In this document: positions 17,687-24,897 of the stretch, piece by piece | Layout of the letters: every line of letters starts with the position of its first letter | How positions within the stretch are numbered: the stretch's first letter is position 1 | Origin: Candidatus Eisenbergiella merdipullorum | Lineage (GTDB): Bacteria; Bacillota; Clostridia; Lachnospirales; Lachnospiraceae | Assembly: GCA_019118445.1 (NCBI GenBank) | Contig: DWYY01000063.1 | Coordinates: 1 to 37,606 of the forward strand | Reading direction: 5' to 3' | Length of the DNA stretch: 37,606 nt | Notes under the pieces: generated by a model | The model's database searches: none | Told to the model about the DNA's origin: nothing | What the model saw: the letters and a program-made list of their open reading frames with translations, nothing else | Made by a program: the position numbers and the translations under genes

Positions 17687-17809
17687 ATGGCAATTGGGAT
17701 AATCTTCGTCATTCTGATCGTGGTCGGTATTTTCAGTATCAAACATTTCGCAAAAAAGCTGGCGCAGGGATGCTATGGCGGAAGCGTCAAAAAAGGACGA
17801 AACGGCTGA
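17687..17809 (+). CDS. Short FeoB-associated-type membrane peptide
   Basis: 40 residues from ATG 17687, with AAGGA 7 nt upstream. It has one N-terminal transmembrane helix (MAIGIIFVILIVVGIFSIKH), then KKLAQGCYGGSVKKGRNG. This matches the layout of FeoB-associated Cys-rich membrane proteins, which usually have a longer tail with a Cys-Cys-Gly motif; here only one Cys is left and the tail is short. It could be a diverged, truncated or relic member, since no feoA or feoB is in the window. The metal-type operator upstream supports a link to iron or manganese. A terminator follows. Confidence 0.5.
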   Translation: MAIGIIFVILIVVGIFSIKHFAKKLAQGCYGGSVKKGRNG

Positions 17810-17847
17810 AGCATCAGAACAGACCGGTAACAGCGGCCCCGGAGGAT

Positions 17848-17871
17848 GCCGGACCGCTTTAACGGTCCGGC
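17848..17871. terminator. Bidirectional terminator hairpin
   Basis: Perfect 9-bp stem GCCGGACCG/CGGTCCGGC (17848-17856 and 17863-17871) with a 6-nt loop, between convergent genes. The stop codon of the minus-strand gene lies in the loop, so its last codons form half of the stem. No long T-tract on either side. Confidence 0.55.
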
Positions 17872-18092
17872 CTGCGGGAAACGCTTTTCTGCGCTTCCCT
17901 CGCGTTTTTTGCCCGCATGGAAGCGATTTCCTGGGGGGAAAGCTCCGGCTGGCCAAAGGGATAAAGGTCCTTATAGGCGGCGAGCTCCTCTTCTTTTCCT
18001 GTGCCGGACGGAATGAGCCCGGTACAGTCGTAGGCGGATGCGGCGCTGGTATAGTCCTGGTCTTCAGGAATATTGTAATCTTTGTCCTTCAT
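17859..18092 (-). CDS. Conserved hypothetical protein, 77 residues
   Basis: Starts at ATG 18092, supported by AAAAAGGAG 9 nt upstream; an in-frame ATG at 18143 would add 17 residues without support. It is hydrophilic, with no membrane segment. The central block SAASAYDCTGLIPSGTG, then EELAAYKDLYPF looks like a conserved motif of uncharacterised Clostridia proteins (recognition by eye only). The C-terminus is basic (RRPDR). It lies downstream of a MerR-like regulator, same strand, 78 bp apart. Function unknown. Confidence 0.65.
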   Translation of the reverse strand: MKDKDYNIPEDQDYTSAASAYDCTGLIPSGTGKEEELAAYKDLYPFGQPELSPQEIASMRAKNAREAQKSVSRRPDR

Positions 18093-18170
18093 TGCGTCAG
18101 TCTCCTTTTTGGGAACAGTATGCGCAGGAAGGGAGAAGATCATACATCACGCGCCGGGCGGATATTATTT

Positions 18171-18425
18171 TTACAGGAGCATTTTTTTGATCTCAGGAAT
18201 GGATTTCCCTTCCTTACGCAGACGCCTGAGAAGGGCGATCCGCTCCACGGAGGGCTCCCGACGGTAGCGCCTGGTCAGATTTTCCTCTGCCTGCTCGAAG
18301 GGCAGGAGCCCTTCCTCCGTATAAAATTTCAGGGTGCTGTAGCGAACGTCGGTCAGGCGTACCAGCTCACCGATGGTTACATATTCCGACTGCAGGATGG
18401 TTTCCATGCTTCGCTGTCTTGACAT
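18171..18425 (-). CDS. Short MerR-type helix-turn-helix regulator
   Basis: 84 residues from ATG 18425 (GGAGG upstream). It holds one MerR-type winged helix: VTIGELVRLTDVRYSTLKFY (recognition helix and the conserved Tyr), followed by EGLLPFEQAEENLTRRYR and a dimerisation-like stretch (VERIALLRRLRKEGKSIPEIKKML). It lacks an effector domain, so it is a minimal DNA-binding or excisionase-like member. It lies between a GPP34-like gene and the 77-residue gene on the same strand and may control them. Confidence 0.8.
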   Translation of the reverse strand: MSRQRSMETILQSEYVTIGELVRLTDVRYSTLKFYTEEGLLPFEQAEENLTRRYRREPSVERIALLRRLRKEGKSIPEIKKMLL

Positions 18426-18453
18426 AGACGCCTCCGATCTTTCTTTCTGGGCA

Positions 18454-19143
18454 TCAGGAAAATGCCGTCATAAGGACGGCGATCATATCCAGCATGCCGT
18501 TTACATAGTCCAGCATTTCCTTCACCAGGGCTCCTTCCGGGCTTTTTATGATGGCGGTCAGCCTTTCCTTCATTTCCTTCTGCTCATATCTGGAAAAATA
18601 CTCCCGGATCACGCCGCTTTTTTCCAGAAGGATCGCGAGAGCGGCGATATCCTCCGTGACCTCCCCTTCCTCCAGAAGCTCGGAGCGGACCAGATCAACG
18701 ACCCGGTTAATGGCGTCTCTGGTGGGGAGAAAGCGTCTGACCCCATCGAACGGCCCCGCCTCTGCGGCCTGTGCCAGCCCTTCCGCTGCCAGCGATTCCC
18801 CGATGGAGTCGATCAGGGCATTCAGCCGCCTGCCGGAGAAGGAATAGTGGTAATCCTCCAGGATTTTTTCCATTTTCATGGGCTTCCCCTGATTGAGATA
18901 GTCATAGAGCGGACGGAGAAACGCCTTCTCTTCCGGGAGTCCGCCGGTTACGGACACGCTTTTTCCGGATCCGGCGAGTATGCGTTTCTTTCCATCCTCA
19001 ATGCTGATGCAGCCGGAAAGCTGCAGCTCCAGCATGCCGGCAGCGAGCAGGCAGACGAGACGGTCCACATTGAAGCTGGAGAGCTTCCCCTTGTCATTGA
19101 CTGCACAGATGAAATATTCCTGTGTGAGAGACAGATCCTTCAT
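18454..19143 (-). CDS. GPP34-like protein (Golgi phosphoprotein 3 family fold)
   Basis: 229 residues. The N-terminal block LSLTQEYFICAVNDKGKL and CLLAAGMLELQLSGCI match the opening helices of GPP34-family proteins, in which eukaryotic members bind phosphoinositides. The C-terminal part (RDAINRVVDLVRSELLEEG, then DIAALAILLEKSGVIREYF) fits the later helices. Bacterial members are uncharacterised, though membrane association is plausible. ATG 19143 is preceded by AGGAGG, and that ribosome site lies inside a 31-nt repeat that is duplicated 87 bp upstream. Assignment is by pattern recognition and moderate. Confidence 0.65.
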   Translation of the reverse strand: MKDLSLTQEYFICAVNDKGKLSSFNVDRLVCLLAAGMLELQLSGCISIEDGKKRILAGSGKSVSVTGGLPEEKAFLRPLYDYLNQGKPMKMEKILEDYHYSFSGRRLNALIDSIGESLAAEGLAQAAEAGPFDGVRRFLPTRDAINRVVDLVRSELLEEGEVTEDIAALAILLEKSGVIREYFSRYEQKEMKERLTAIIKSPEGALVKEMLDYVNGMLDMIAVLMTAFS

Positions 19144-19149
19144 AAACTT

Positions 19150-19180
19150 CCTCCTGTTCTGCCGCCGCAGGCGGCATTTA
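19150..19180 (-). repeat. 31-nt direct repeat with REP-like palindrome, copy a
   Basis: Identical to 19237-19267. It contains the 17-mer also found upstream of addB, in the same orientation relative to the downstream gene, and supplies the ribosome binding site of the GPP34-like gene. Confidence 0.8.
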
Positions 19181-19236
19181 ATCTATAAAAGAACGGCATC
19201 AGCCGTTCTTTGGCAGGAACCAGAGGTTCCTGCCGG

Positions 19237-19267
19237 CCTCCTGTTCTGCCGCCGCAGGCGGCATTTA
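19237..19267 (-). repeat. 31-nt direct repeat with REP-like palindrome, copy b
   Basis: Exact copy of 19150-19180 at an offset of 87 bp. It no longer sits next to a start codon. Confidence 0.8.
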
Positions 19268-19359
19268 CAGCTACTTATCACTTACTACTTACGATTTAAT
19301 AATAACAGAAAAATGGCTCCTGTCAAGCGGAGAATGGAAATAAAAAATTATTTTCCAAA

Positions 19360-19387
19360 TTGTATTTTTCCCATCTTTTCTTATAAT
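19360..19387 (+). promoter_or_regulatory. Predicted promoter of the GNAT acetyltransferase
   Basis: TTGTAT (19360-19365), 16-nt spacer, TATAAT (19382-19387), in an AT-rich region 77 nt before the start codon. Confidence 0.55.
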
Positions 19388-19463
19388 GAAAATATATGAT
19401 ATTGAATTTCTCCGACCGTGATAAGCTTACGGACGGAAGAGGAAAAGCGGGGGACAGCGACGG

Positions 19464-20054
19464 ATGAATACGCCAGAGCTGGAAACGGAGAGGCTGATCT
19501 TACGAAGATTTACGGAAAACGATCTGGAAGCCTTCTATCAGATTTACAGCGATGAGGAAGTCAACACTTTCCTTCCATGGTTCCCTCTGAAAACCATGGA
19601 AGAGGCAAGGCGCTTCTATGAAAGCAGGTATGAAACAAAATACCGTGAGAAAAGCGCGTACAATTACGCGGTCTGTCTGAAGACAGATAATATCCCGATT
19701 GGCTATGTCAATGTCAGCATGGATGACAGCTTTGATTTCGGATACGGCCTGCGCAGGGAATTCTGGCATCGGGGGATTATCACAGAAGCCGGTAAATCAG
19801 TTGTTGAACAGTTAAGAAAAGCTGGGATCCCTTACATCACCGCCACCCACGATGTCAACAACCCCAGGAGCGGAGCCGTCATGAAGCGCCTTGGGATGAA
19901 ATATTGCTATTCCTATGAGGAACAGTGGCAGCCAAAGGATTTCCCGGTCATTTTCCGCATGTATCAGTTAAACCTGGACGGAAATGAGGACAGGGTTTAT
20001 GACGGATACTGGAAGGCCTCTTACGTTCATTTTGTGGAAAAGACGAACTGTTAA
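19464..20054 (+). CDS. GNAT family N-acetyltransferase (RimJ/RimL-like)
   Basis: 196 residues. It opens with the typical LETERLILRRFTENDLEAFYQIYSD of ribosomal-protein-type acetyltransferases. FDFGYGLRREFWHRGIITEAGKSVVEQL is the acetyl-CoA-binding core (the usual Arg/Gln-x-x-Gly-x-Gly/Ala loop is diverged to WHRGIITEA). NNPRSGAVMKRLGMKY is the C-terminal motif B. It acetylates an amino group of an unknown target (protein N-terminus or small molecule). It has its own predicted promoter and precedes rarA on the same strand. Confidence 0.9.
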   Translation: MNTPELETERLILRRFTENDLEAFYQIYSDEEVNTFLPWFPLKTMEEARRFYESRYETKYREKSAYNYAVCLKTDNIPIGYVNVSMDDSFDFGYGLRREFWHRGIITEAGKSVVEQLRKAGIPYITATHDVNNPRSGAVMKRLGMKYCYSYEEQWQPKDFPVIFRMYQLNLDGNEDRVYDGYWKASYVHFVEKTNC

Positions 20055-20064
20055 GAATGAAGTT

Positions 20065-20091
20065 TTGCAACTCTTTTCAATATGATATAAT
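20065..20091 (+). promoter_or_regulatory. Possible rarA promoter
   Basis: TTGCAA (20065-20070), a short 15-nt spacer, TATAAT (20086-20091), in the gap before rarA. Confidence 0.35.
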
Positions 20092-20131
20092 GGTCGCGCA
20101 GAGAAAGAAACACTTCATCAGGGAGGAACCC

Positions 20132-21466
20132 ATGGATTTATTCACATATATGGCGGAAAACAGGAAGGAAAAGGAAGCGCCGCTTGCGGCGAGGCTGCGG
20201 CCGGAGACGCTGGAGGAGGTGGTGGGGCAGCAGCACATCATCGGAAAGGACAAGCTGCTCTACCGCGCCATCAAGGCGGACAAGCTGGGAAGCGTCATTT
20301 TCTACGGCCCGCCCGGAACGGGAAAGACCACGCTGGCGAGAGTGATCGCCAACACCACCAGCGCGCGTTTTACCCAGATCAACGCCACGGTGGCAGGGAA
20401 AAAGGATATGGAAGAGGTGGTGGCACAGGCAAAAGAGGCGCTCGGCATGTACGGCAAGAAGACCATCCTGTTCATCGATGAGATCCATCGCTTCAACAGG
20501 GGACAGCAGGACTATCTGCTCCCCTTTGTGGAGGACGGCACCGTGATCCTGATCGGGGCGACCACGGAGAATCCCTACTTTGAGGTGAACGGGGCGTTGC
20601 TTTCCCGTTCCATCATCTTTGAGCTGAAGCCGCTTTCCGCGGAAGACATCAAGGAGCTTCTGCGCCGTGCCGTCACCGATGAAAAGAAGGGAATGGGAGC
20701 ATACGGAGCCGTCCTCGATGAAGACGCGTCAGATTTTCTTGCGGACATGGCGGGAGGGGACGCCAGGCTTGCGCTCAACGCCGTGGAGCTGGGGATCCTG
20801 ACCACGCCCCGGGGAGAGGACGGGAAGATCCACATCACGCTGGATGTGGCGGCGGAATGCATCCAGAAGCGGGTGGTGAAATACGATAAGACCGGAGATA
20901 ACCATTACGACACCATTTCGGCATTCATCAAGAGCATGAGGGGATCGGACCCGGATGCGGCGGTCTATTATCTGGCAAAGATGCTCTATGCGGGGGAAAG
21001 CGTGACCTTCATCGCAAGGCGCATCATGATCTGTGCGTCGGAGGATGTGGGAAATGCGGACCCGCAGGCGCTGCAGGTGGCGGTCAGCGCTTCCCTTGCC
21101 GTGGAACGGGTCGGGATGCCGGAGGCGCAGATCATCCTGGCCCATGCCGCCACCTATGTGGCCTGCGCGCCTAAGAGCAACGCTGCGGTCAACGCCATCA
21201 GCGAGGCGTCCCGCTGCGTGGAGGAGACGGGAAACCTGCCCGTCCCGTCCCATCTCCAGGACGCCCATTACAAAGGGGCGGCAAAGCTGGGACACGGCCT
21301 GGATTACAAGTACGCCCATGATTATCCGAACCATTATGTCAGGCAGCAGTATCTGCCCTACGAACTGACCGGGAAGGAATTCTACCGTCCCACCGGAAAC
21401 GGCTATGAGGCGAAGATCCGGGAGCATATGAAGCGCATCAAAAAAGAGGCTGAAAAAGAGGGCTGA
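20132..21466 (+). CDS. rarA: Replication-associated recombination protein A, AAA+ ATPase
   Basis: 444 residues from ATG 20132, chosen because GGGAGG lies 6 nt upstream; the frame is open to 20057 but without a ribosome site. RarA (MgsA) acts at stalled forks, related to clamp loaders and Holliday-junction helicase RuvB. Visible: PLAARLRPETLEEVVGQQH (clamp-loader box II), Walker A GPPGTGKTT (residues 59-67), Walker B ILFIDEIHRF, sensor-1 LIGATTENP, the arginine-finger region ALLSRS, and the C-terminal RarA tetramerisation region (SDPDAAVYYLAKML, DVGNADPQAL, YPNHYV, QQYLP). Length matches the family (about 420-445). A terminator follows. Confidence 0.97.
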   Translation: MDLFTYMAENRKEKEAPLAARLRPETLEEVVGQQHIIGKDKLLYRAIKADKLGSVIFYGPPGTGKTTLARVIANTTSARFTQINATVAGKKDMEEVVAQAKEALGMYGKKTILFIDEIHRFNRGQQDYLLPFVEDGTVILIGATTENPYFEVNGALLSRSIIFELKPLSAEDIKELLRRAVTDEKKGMGAYGAVLDEDASDFLADMAGGDARLALNAVELGILTTPRGEDGKIHITLDVAAECIQKRVVKYDKTGDNHYDTISAFIKSMRGSDPDAAVYYLAKMLYAGESVTFIARRIMICASEDVGNADPQALQVAVSASLAVERVGMPEAQIILAHAATYVACAPKSNAAVNAISEASRCVEETGNLPVPSHLQDAHYKGAAKLGHGLDYKYAHDYPNHYVRQQYLPYELTGKEFYRPTGNGYEAKIREHMKRIKKEAEKEG

Positions 21467-21473
21467 GACAGGG

Positions 21474-21498
21474 AAGGAGGCTATTGGGCCTCCTTTGG
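21474..21498 (+). terminator. Terminator after rarA
   Basis: Stem AAGGAGGC/GCCTCCTT (21474-21481 and 21488-21495) with a 6-nt loop, then TGG; the T-run is short. Confidence 0.6.
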
Positions 21499-21521
21499 TA
21501 TAAACATGGAAACGCTTGAGC

Positions 21522-22598
21522 ATGAAAAGATTGAAAAATAAAAAATTGGATATTATTTTCGCCGCGTCGATTTTCGCGGTGGTTTTTAGCGCCTGTATGC
21601 CAGGCGGTTCAGGAAACAGAATGAAGAAAGAAAATCATCCTCCGGCGTCAATCGCGAATGATTTTGCTTCCGTACTTGAAAATGAGGCTGCTTTTTACTG
21701 TACATATAATATTCCTTATGAGAACAGGGCGGTGATCCATGAATATCGGGATTCTCTGAAGGATATCACATTCGGAGAAAAACCGTTGAACATACAGCGG
21801 TTTGCGGTTGTGGATTTAGACGGGAATGGAGTGCCGGAAGTTGTTCTTGAAATCGATGAGTATGCGGGATTTGTTATTCTGCGTTATGAACGGAGTCGTG
21901 TATACGGAAATATTGTCGGATATAGGACGATGTATTGCCTGAAAGAAAATGGCTTTTTTATGAGTTCTTCAAGTTCAGATGAAGACGGATGGAACAGCCT
22001 CTATTTTATAGGCGATACATTTATTACAGATAATACCTTATACAGATCGCCCTCTGCTTATTACGCGGAAGACAGATGCATTGATGAAAAGCTCTGGTGG
22101 GAGATGTTTGATGCATTTGATGAGGCAGAAGATGTAAAATGGCATGATTACTCGGATGGATCGATCGAAAAATGGATCGCGCAAAACCCCGTGTTTGACC
22201 TTGCAATGTCAGAAGGATGTGCGGATGAACACCAGGATTATTTGGATTCCTTATCCTATCTGATTGAAATGACGTATGATTATACGAAAAAGACGCAGGA
22301 GGAACGAAATGCATCTGCAAAAGAATATTATACGAACTGCCGGAAAGAACTGGATCAAATATATCAACGATGCCTGGAAGTTTTATCAGAAGCTGAAACT
22401 GAAAATCTGACTGCGGATCAGCAGGAGTGGGAAGAAAACTTTGACAGCAGGATGGATGCGGCGTTAAATGCTTTACAGATTGATACCAGTGAAAAGCCGG
22501 AAGATGAGAGCCTGTATTATACTTTTGGAGATATGATACTGAGAAGGATCTGCCGGTTGGCAGATATTTATTTCTCTGTTACATCAGTCCTATCCTGA
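21522..22598 (+). CDS. Putative lipoprotein with a C-terminal LprI/DUF1311-like region
   Basis: 358 residues from ATG 21522; the in-frame TTG at 21516 is less likely. There is no clear ribosome binding site. The N-terminus is a lipoprotein signal (basic KRLKNKK, hydrophobic core, lipobox VFSAC with Cys at about residue 25). The middle has VVDLDGNGVPEVVLEID, an Asp-rich loop like FG-GAP or dockerin-type calcium sites. The C-terminal 120 residues (CRKELDQIYQRCLEVLSEAE, then LTADQQEWEENFDSRMDAALN) resemble DUF1311/LprI-like lysozyme-inhibitor repeats; this is by eye. It heads a run of exported and membrane proteins. Function unknown. Confidence 0.75.
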   Translation: MKRLKNKKLDIIFAASIFAVVFSACMPGGSGNRMKKENHPPASIANDFASVLENEAAFYCTYNIPYENRAVIHEYRDSLKDITFGEKPLNIQRFAVVDLDGNGVPEVVLEIDEYAGFVILRYERSRVYGNIVGYRTMYCLKENGFFMSSSSSDEDGWNSLYFIGDTFITDNTLYRSPSAYYAEDRCIDEKLWWEMFDAFDEAEDVKWHDYSDGSIEKWIAQNPVFDLAMSEGCADEHQDYLDSLSYLIEMTYDYTKKTQEERNASAKEYYTNCRKELDQIYQRCLEVLSEAETENLTADQQEWEENFDSRMDAALNALQIDTSEKPEDESLYYTFGDMILRRICRLADIYFSVTSVLS

Positions 22599-22625
22599 TA
22601 CATCCTTATATTTGGAAGGAGAAAG

Positions 22626-23519
22626 ATGAGAAAAGTTGCGGTCAGATGGAATTTACTGATTATACTTGCGGTATTGATCAGCATTATTTTTTTCATAAGG
22701 AGTTATTACTTTCCCAAATATTACGTTTATATCCTGCTGCCCGAAGGGAAATGGCTGTATGCCTTATGCGGTGCCGTATCTGTCTGTTTTACAATCATAT
22801 ACTTTATGGTATTAGTAAGAGGCAGGGAAAGGATCGGGGAAAAAGTTTATTTCTTCATTCGGCTCTATACGATCCTGCTGATTGTCGTTGGGTTTTTAAA
22901 AAATTCGCCATACAGCGGGTATTCCGGTTTAGACAAAATATTTATGAAGCTATTATATTATTCCATGGAACCACCGCTTGACTTCTGGGATTTCCTGAGT
23001 TCCTTTGCGCCTGTGGGATATAAATATTATAGCTTCGCGTGCATCTCGGCAGGTTATTGTCTGGCTGCCGGAAATATTATGATCAATCAGTCTCATGTGA
23101 CAAACAAAAAATATCTGAATATTCTGTTTTCTTATTCGTATTTAACTTATATTATATGCCATAGAATTTATTATAGTGATATATGGAATATACTCAAAGT
23201 TGTGATGGGAATGATATATGTTCTTTTATGGATTATTGCTATTTTGAAAATGAAAGCGGACAGGCATATCCTTAAAAAATTTCAGATATTCTGGCTGATT
23301 GATCTGTGCAGTGTATTTATCGTGTTTATAGGGGAACTGCTTCAATTTACCTTCAACAGAGTGATAGCGCTTATCAGTGACCTGACAATATTCAAAGCCT
23401 TCGCATGGCCTTTATTTATGTTTGAGCAAGTACCCTATATCCTCCGGGCAATCATTTATTTTGGCGTGTTGATTTCAATGAATATTCTGTGCCTGTTGCA
23501 AATGAAAAAGAATGACTGA
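22626..23519 (+). CDS. Polytopic membrane protein, unknown function
   Basis: 297 residues with about 8 hydrophobic segments (near residues 8-24, 44-63, 76-91, 135-153, 163-178, 186-207, 218-240 and 266-290) and short loops rich in Tyr and Lys. ATG 22626 follows GGAAGGAG. There is no transporter signature I can name. It lies 27 bp behind the lipoprotein gene and 20 bp ahead of the next one, so it is in the same operon; it may be the membrane partner of the neighbouring lipoproteins (inference). Confidence 0.75.
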   Translation: MRKVAVRWNLLIILAVLISIIFFIRSYYFPKYYVYILLPEGKWLYALCGAVSVCFTIIYFMVLVRGRERIGEKVYFFIRLYTILLIVVGFLKNSPYSGYSGLDKIFMKLLYYSMEPPLDFWDFLSSFAPVGYKYYSFACISAGYCLAAGNIMINQSHVTNKKYLNILFSYSYLTYIICHRIYYSDIWNILKVVMGMIYVLLWIIAILKMKADRHILKKFQIFWLIDLCSVFIVFIGELLQFTFNRVIALISDLTIFKAFAWPLFMFEQVPYILRAIIYFGVLISMNILCLLQMKKND

Positions 23520-23539
23520 TTTATACGGAGAAAGGACAT

Positions 23540-24301
23540 ATGAATAAGAAGCGTAAATCCATTTTTCTGGTTATCGGCGTATGCATCCTGTTCAGTTTGA
23601 ACAGCTGCGTGAAGAAAGGCAATATGACTTCTACAGAAAAGGAAGGACTTACTTCTGTAAAAGAAGCGACAGCTTCCGTGATTTCCATTGCCGATGTGAA
23701 AAAAGACTTTATCATCCATGTTCCCACCCAGGCAGAAGTGGAGAAAAAACGGGAAGAGGTATTAGCCGGTATGAAGGAAGAAGAGATCGAACGGCTGAAA
23801 GAAACGATAAAGGTGGAAAATCTGGCGCTGGAACATTCTTTTATGTGGGATAATCTGGAAAAGAATCTTTCTGATCCGGAAAACCTGATGTGGAATCTTA
23901 TCGATACGACCGGCTTCATCCAGATCGGCTGGGGATATGATACGGAAGTTTACGAAGAAAAGAAGACAGATGATATGACAATGGATGAGTTCCTGGAACA
24001 GTACGGAATACCGGTTATGACCGATAATGACAAAGACGCGGAGACCTTCTGCAGACAGATGGAGGAGCTGAGGAGCACTATAGTGAATAAGGCTTTAAGG
24101 AAGGACTTCGATCATCTCATTTCAAACATGCGGTCAGCCAGGGAAACACATGATGTTACCTATATCCGGAATATTTATGAGATCCTGCATGATATGGATT
24201 ATTATCTGCTCCGATATGGCCCGACGGAAATGGGAGCATATGTTTCCGACATGTCATTGGTGTGCACCTACTATGGTGTGCTGGAGGTATACGAAGAATA
24301 A
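23540..24301 (+). CDS. Putative lipoprotein, unknown function
   Basis: 253 residues. Lipoprotein signal MNKKRKSIFLVIGVCILF then SLNSC, lipid-modified Cys at about residue 23. A charged, coiled-coil-like stretch follows (VEKKREEVLAGMKEEEIERL, about residues 72-92), then a helical region with LEHSFMWDNLEKNLSDPENL and FDHLISNMRSARETHDV. ATG 23540 follows GGAGAAAGGACAT. No domain recognised. It sits in the lipoprotein/membrane gene run, 20 bp behind the membrane protein. Confidence 0.72.
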   Translation: MNKKRKSIFLVIGVCILFSLNSCVKKGNMTSTEKEGLTSVKEATASVISIADVKKDFIIHVPTQAEVEKKREEVLAGMKEEEIERLKETIKVENLALEHSFMWDNLEKNLSDPENLMWNLIDTTGFIQIGWGYDTEVYEEKKTDDMTMDEFLEQYGIPVMTDNDKDAETFCRQMEELRSTIVNKALRKDFDHLISNMRSARETHDVTYIRNIYEILHDMDYYLLRYGPTEMGAYVSDMSLVCTYYGVLEVYEE

Positions 24302-24378
24302 TCATTTGTTGCATTATAGATAGCAATGTCCCTGAAAATTTATACGACCATTATCAAAAGGAAAGGAGCAAAAGAAAA

Positions 24379-24849
24379 TTGAATAGATATAGAAGAAGAA
24401 TCTATATTGCATTGACGCTTTTGCTGATGGTGAATCTTTCATCAATTTATTGGAATTCCGGATATAACCCATATTTTACGATGATGGTCAGAAATCTTCA
24501 TACGATTATATTTTGGGGTTCACACTTTGTTATTTTATATTCAGCAATAAAAATACGTCATAAAATTATATACATACTGCCATTTTACTGGATTATTGAA
24601 TTTATTCGGATATATTAGCAATACTTTGTATCCTTTGTATCAGAACGATCGCCTGCTTTCAAAATAGTTATGGGTTATATAATGGCTCCATTTTGGGGAG
24701 CGGACTGGATGCTTGCAATAAATGATAGTGCGATTTATGTTTTCTCCATACATCTTCTGTTCAGCGGTGATATAGTAAGAATTATCATGAGTTTGATTTT
24801 ATTATATATATCGACACATTATGCATATAAATACTATAAAAACAAATAG
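24379..24849 (+). pseudogene. Membrane protein interrupted by a single in-frame amber codon
   Basis: Probable TTG start at 24379 (LNRYRRRIYIALTLLLMVNL) with GAAAGGAGC upstream; no ATG is usable. Translation reaches TAG at 24616-24618 after 79 codons, then the same frame stays open for 76 more codons to TAG at 24847. The second part has the same character (IVMGYIMAPFWGADWML, then DIVRIIMSLILLYISTHYAY), so the whole 471-bp frame reads as one membrane protein of about 155 residues with one nonsense codon. Either a point-mutated pseudogene or a read-through case; there is no ribosome site before the second part. The RCC1-like gene follows after 48 bp. Confidence 0.65.
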
Positions 24850-24897
24850 GGAATTTATAAAAGAACATAAAAACTGACACGCCAGGAAAGGAAAGAA

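Larger units (their letters stand above)
19144..19463. other. Gene-free stretch with a hairpin array and the acetyltransferase promoter
   Basis: From left to right: a REP-like palindrome in a 31-nt direct repeat (19150-19180), hairpin AAGAACGGC/GCCGTTCTT (19189-19210), hairpin GGCAGGAACC/GGTTCCTGCC (19212-19234), and the same 31-nt repeat again (19237-19267). The rest is AT-rich and holds a promoter for the plus-strand acetyltransferase. No coding potential seen. Confidence 0.75.

Noticed and set aside
17775-18422. 215-codon plus-strand frame
   Set aside because: Antisense to the MerR-like and 77-residue genes, and it starts inside the 40-residue peptide gene without a ribosome site.
18373-19188. 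271-codon plus-strand frame
   Set aside because: Shadow of the GPP34-like gene; phenylalanine- and glutamine-rich composition typical of antisense translation.
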